DNA of 64,000 nucleotides, taken from NCBI RefSeq assembly GCF_004339245.1, contig NZ_SMGG01000003.1, forward strand, positions 337,106 to 401,105, in the 5' to 3' direction. Position numbers and translations under genes: made by a program. Origin of the DNA: Seleniivibrio woodruffii (GTDB lineage: Bacteria; Chrysiogenota; Deferribacteres; Deferribacterales; Geovibrionaceae). The notes beneath the pieces are model-generated. The model searched no databases and was not told the DNA's origin. It saw nothing but the letters and a program-made list of their open reading frames with translations. Shown here piece after piece: positions 61,154-64,000 of this stretch; within the stretch, counting starts at the first letter, position 1; every line of letters begins with the position of its first letter.

Positions 61154-62218
61154 TTACCACCCCCTGCCGACTTTGCGGCATATTTCAGCGGCTATTTTGT
61201 AGCTGGGCAGAACAATGTCCGTACAGCCTCTGTTGACAGCCTCTTTGGGCATTCCGTATACCACTGCTGTCTCTTCGGATTCGGCGATGGTGTATCCGCC
61301 GGCCTTTTTTATCAGACACATGGAGGCTGCGCCGTCGTTGCCCATTCCTGTCATGAGCACACCGAGGGTTTTGCTTCCGTATACGCCGGATGCGGATTCC
61401 ATCATTATATCAACGCTGGGGATGAACGCATGGTCGGGGGTTTTGCCCAGACGGAGCGTAACATCGCCGTTCATTTTTTTGTACATCGTCATGTGGTTGC
61501 CCGCCCTGCCCACATAGCATACACCGGGGGTGACAATGTCTCCGGCCTCCGCCTCCTTCACAGTGATGCGGCAGGATTCGTTCAGCCTTCTGGCATAGGA
61601 TTCTGTGAACCCCACAGGCATGTGCTGAACCATGAAGATGGCGGCATTTATATCCTGCGGAATGTGGGGCAGAACCTCAAAAATGGTTTTAGGCCCCCCT
61701 GTGGATATCCCTATGCAGACCACCTTGAAATCGGCAGAGCTGAGGGAGGATTCCGGAACCTCTATCATATGCTTTTCTATCACTGCTCTGTCGGTTCTTC
61801 GGGTGAGTTTTGAGAGTCCCATTCCGGCGGCTGCCTTAACCTTTATGGCCAGCTCCCTTTTAACGGTCTCAATATCTCTGGAAACGGTTCCGCTGGGCTT
61901 TGCCACAAAGTCGAAAGCCCCCAGTTCCAACGCCTGAAAGGTGGTGTTTGCACCCTCCTGCGTCAGGGAACTGAGCATTATCACGGGGCATATCTTCTTC
62001 TCGTGGATAATCCGGAGTGCCGTCAGTCCGTCCATAACGGGCATGTTGACGTCCAGAGTTATCACGTCGGGTTTGAGTGCCTCCGCCTTTGCTATTGCGT
62101 CTTCGCCGTTTCTTGCGGTGTCGATGACCTCAATGCCGAACGATTCGTCCAGCATCTCCTTTATCTTCTTCCGCATCAGTGCGGAATCATCGACAACCAG
62201 TACCCTTACTTTTTTCAT
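61154..62218 (-). CDS. cheB: Chemotaxis protein-glutamate methylesterase CheB
   Basis: This 354-residue protein has an N-terminal receiver (VVDDSALMRKKI; Asp in TLDVNMPVMDG; KPSG) and a C-terminal methylesterase with the catalytic Ser in CIGISTGGPK, His in MVQHMPVGF and Asp in MTGMGNDGA. It removes methyl groups from receptors and is activated by CheA. It overlaps the triple-CheW gene by four bases. Confidence 0.95.
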   Translation of the reverse strand: MKKVRVLVVDDSALMRKKIKEMLDESFGIEVIDTARNGEDAIAKAEALKPDVITLDVNMPVMDGLTALRIIHEKKICPVIMLSSLTQEGANTTFQALELGAFDFVAKPSGTVSRDIETVKRELAIKVKAAAGMGLSKLTRRTDRAVIEKHMIEVPESSLSSADFKVVCIGISTGGPKTIFEVLPHIPQDINAAIFMVQHMPVGFTESYARRLNESCRITVKEAEAGDIVTPGVCYVGRAGNHMTMYKKMNGDVTLRLGKTPDHAFIPSVDIMMESASGVYGSKTLGVLMTGMGNDGAASMCLIKKAGGYTIAESEETAVVYGMPKEAVNRGCTDIVLPSYKIAAEICRKVGRGW

Positions 62219-63726
62219 TCCTGCTTCATCTTCTCCAGTTTTGTCATTTCGGATCTGGAAAACAGGTCTTCTATGTTCAGAAGGAGTATCATTCTCTGTT
62301 TGCTTGTGATGTTCACCACGCCGCCGATAAACTCGGAACTTACAGTTGCCGAAAGAACGGGGGGAACAGGTTCGATGTCGTCCTTTTTAATTCGCAGAAC
62401 CTCGTCCACCTCGTCAACAACGAAACCAACCTTCATGTTTTTAAGGTTGACTATTATCACTCGGGTGAACTCGTCACGCTCTTTTGCGTTCAGGTCGAAA
62501 CGGGAGCGAAGATCAATAAGGGGGATGACCTCGCCTCTCAGGTTTATTATCCCTTCCACAAATTTGGGCGTTTTCGGAACCTTGGTTACGTTGGTGTAGC
62601 GGTTTATCTCCTGCACCTTTTCAATGAGGATTCCGTACTGCTCGTTCTCTATGCGGAAAGTTACTATCTGTTTCTCTTCATCCTTTGCGGAGGTGTTCAG
62701 GTCTGCCATCGTAAGGTTACCTCCGGACTGGTCGGCCACTCTGGAAAGTGCCTCCAACTCCGTTTTGTTCACTATATTCTTTGTTTCAAGCGCCATAACG
62801 AGTCTTTCGCCCTTATCAAGCTTTAAAACTGCGGATATCTCGCTCTCCTCGTCGGAGAACGACTTGGGCGGTTCTTCGATAAGGGATTCGTCAACACTGA
62901 GAACAGCGTTCACCTTGTCTGCGGCGAAGGCCACAAGAACGTTGTTGATGTCCACAATGATAACTCTGCTGTTCTCGTTGTGGCCGTTGTGCCTTTTGCC
63001 GAATTTGTCGTGGAGCGAAAGCAGGGGGATAACCTTGCCTCTGAGCGAAAAAATGCCCATGACATAGTCCGGCAGGCCGGGGATTGCCGTCACTTCCGGC
63101 ATCCAGATTATCTCGTTTATACGGTGTATCTCCACCGCATATTCCTGAGTTGTTATGTTGAAGCTGATGAAACGCTTGACCCGCATGTTCGCCGCTGCGG
63201 CCTCTTCCGCCCGCTCAACGGTGTTTCTGCGGAATCCCTGTTTCTCTATCTGAGCCTTAAGGGCTGTAATGTCTATCACTTCATCGGTGTTCAGAATCTG
63301 AACCAGAATTACGCTGCCGCCCTGATTCACCTTCATGATCCCTTTTACGTATCTTTTATCCACCTCTGCGTTAAGCATTTCGGGGAATGCATCCAGCTGA
63401 TGTACCTCGGTGGATTTCACCTCGCTGACGGATTCCACAACGAAACCGTTCAGAGTTCCCTCTTTTTCAACGACGATGACCCTCGTGTCGTCCGTGTTCT
63501 CACACGGATGGGCATAGCCCAGCCTGAGCGAAAGGTCGGTAAGAGGAATGACCTCGCCCCTCAGGTTGCTCATTCCCACCACATAGGGGGGCATTTTGGG
63601 CACACGGGTGATGTGTGGCAGACGTATTATCTGCTTAACATCGTCGATACCTATGCCGTACGTCTCCTGCCCCAGGCGGAACGATACATATATACTGTCC
63701 TGCGGACTTTCAACTGCTGATGCCAT
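62215..63726 (-). CDS. cheW: Adaptor with three CheW domains
   Basis: This 503-residue protein is three CheW-like domains in a row (about 10-150, 180-320 and 350-495). Each has the EEYG-type first strand (QETYGIGIDDVKQI; TQEYAVEIHRINEI; NEQYGILIEKVQEI) and the NLRGEVIPL or SLRGKVIPL core that contacts receptor and kinase. A typical CheW has one domain of about 150 residues. A trimeric adaptor could cross-link several CheA or receptor units in the array. Confidence 0.92.
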   Translation of the reverse strand: MASAVESPQDSIYVSFRLGQETYGIGIDDVKQIIRLPHITRVPKMPPYVVGMSNLRGEVIPLTDLSLRLGYAHPCENTDDTRVIVVEKEGTLNGFVVESVSEVKSTEVHQLDAFPEMLNAEVDKRYVKGIMKVNQGGSVILVQILNTDEVIDITALKAQIEKQGFRRNTVERAEEAAAANMRVKRFISFNITTQEYAVEIHRINEIIWMPEVTAIPGLPDYVMGIFSLRGKVIPLLSLHDKFGKRHNGHNENSRVIIVDINNVLVAFAADKVNAVLSVDESLIEEPPKSFSDEESEISAVLKLDKGERLVMALETKNIVNKTELEALSRVADQSGGNLTMADLNTSAKDEEKQIVTFRIENEQYGILIEKVQEINRYTNVTKVPKTPKFVEGIINLRGEVIPLIDLRSRFDLNAKERDEFTRVIIVNLKNMKVGFVVDEVDEVLRIKKDDIEPVPPVLSATVSSEFIGGVVNITSKQRMILLLNIEDLFSRSEMTKLEKMKQE

Positions 63727-63764
63727 TTTTGCTCTCCTTGCCGATATGCCTTAAAAGAGCAATA

Positions 63765-64000
63765 TCAGAACGACTGCATTTCGTCTGCGAGGGATGCAAC
63801 CTCTTCTGCCGCCGCCGCTATCTCGCGCAGGCCTTTGACCTGTTCTTCTGCGGCGTTCTTGGCCTCTTCGGAGAGTGATTTCAGGTTGTCTGCGGCCTCT
63901 CTTCCCTCCTGACATGCTCCGTTGACCTGTTCGACCTTATGCTCTGCGGCGTCCACATGGTCGCAGCATCTTGTGTAGAGCTCTTTAAGGTGTTTGCGTA
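63765..64000 (-). CDS. C-terminal end of a chemoreceptor-like protein (5' part beyond window)
   Basis: Read on the minus strand from the window edge, 78 residues are open to a stop at 63765. The sequence is helical, with RKHLKELYTRCCDHVDAAEHK and KGLREIAAAAEEVASLADEMQSF, the second like the distal part of a methyl-accepting chemotaxis protein. It does not end in the NWETF-type CheR-binding pentapeptide. It lies 38 bases upstream of the CheW gene and is likely the receptor of this cluster. Confidence 0.65.
   Translation of the reverse strand, partial: RKHLKELYTRCCDHVDAAEHKVEQVNGACQEGREAADNLKSLSEEAKNAAEEQVKGLREIAAAAEEVASLADEMQSF

Overview
The window looks like chromosomal DNA of a Gram-negative (diderm) bacterium with roughly 50% GC. 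It carries heptosyltransferases for an LPS core, Lnt, lipoproteins, TatA, ornithine-lipid enzymes, a rich chemosensory system and no sign of phage or plasmid genes. The gene mix would fit the Deferribacterota (Geovibrio/Denitrovibrio-like). That placement is an inference from gene content, not a phylogenetic result. Gene starts often differ from the longest reading frame; they were chosen by Shine-Dalgarno position and family N-termini.

Layout. 1-4.1 kb: a truncated PHP-phosphoesterase/glycosyltransferase fusion faces an olsBA-type ornithine-lipid operon across an intergenic region with PHO-box-like TGTCA repeats at an 11-bp period. 4.1-5.9 kb: a DsrE-like protein and an exported divergent polysaccharide deacetylase. 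5.9-6.25 kb: a gene-free patch of repeats, including a 120-bp palindrome. 6.26-10.4 kb: fur, a Fur-box-controlled FeoA-like protein, lnt, tatA, an orphan EcfT-like protein and truA. 10.4-15.0 kb: a small protein, a zinc phospholipase C, two crotonases (one without catalytic acids), an MBL-fold hydrolase and a DUF2461 protein. 15.0-20.0 kb: an autoregulated-looking rrf2 gene, yifB/comM, an unassigned structured RNA, an exported acetolactate decarboxylase with a small lipoprotein and a LysR regulator, and sppA.

20.2-28.7 kb (minus strand): one tightly overlapped operon, pheA-hisC-aroF-tyrA-aroA-cmk-ispH-rpsA, covering aromatic amino acid synthesis, CMP kinase, isoprenoid synthesis and ribosomal protein S1. 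28.9-40.2 kb (plus strand): two heptosyltransferases, tkt, rlmB, rlmH, dksA, gpmI, comF, a PAS/coiled-coil protein, gapA and pgk. 40.3-46.1 kb: a Nudix hydrolase facing a haem operon hemX-hemA-hemC-hemD-hemB-DUF815 ATPase. 46.4-49.8 kb: a DUF2156 protein, a TauE/SafE permease, nth and larC.

49.8-64.0 kb (minus strand): a 13-gene chemosensory cluster transcribed MCP (cut by the window end) - triple CheW - CheB - STAS - CheY - HEAT protein - CheR - CheY - large CheA - receiver - MCP-tip/CheZ-motif protein - REC-HPt - PAS/GGDEF/EAL protein. It contains no flagellar gene and ends in a c-di-GMP enzyme, so its output may be c-di-GMP or surface behaviour as well as, or instead of, swimming. The leading candidates for undescribed biology are the phosphate-responsive-looking lipid locus at the left end, the MCP/CheZ-like hybrid protein in the chemosensory cluster, and the structured RNA near 17.2 kb.
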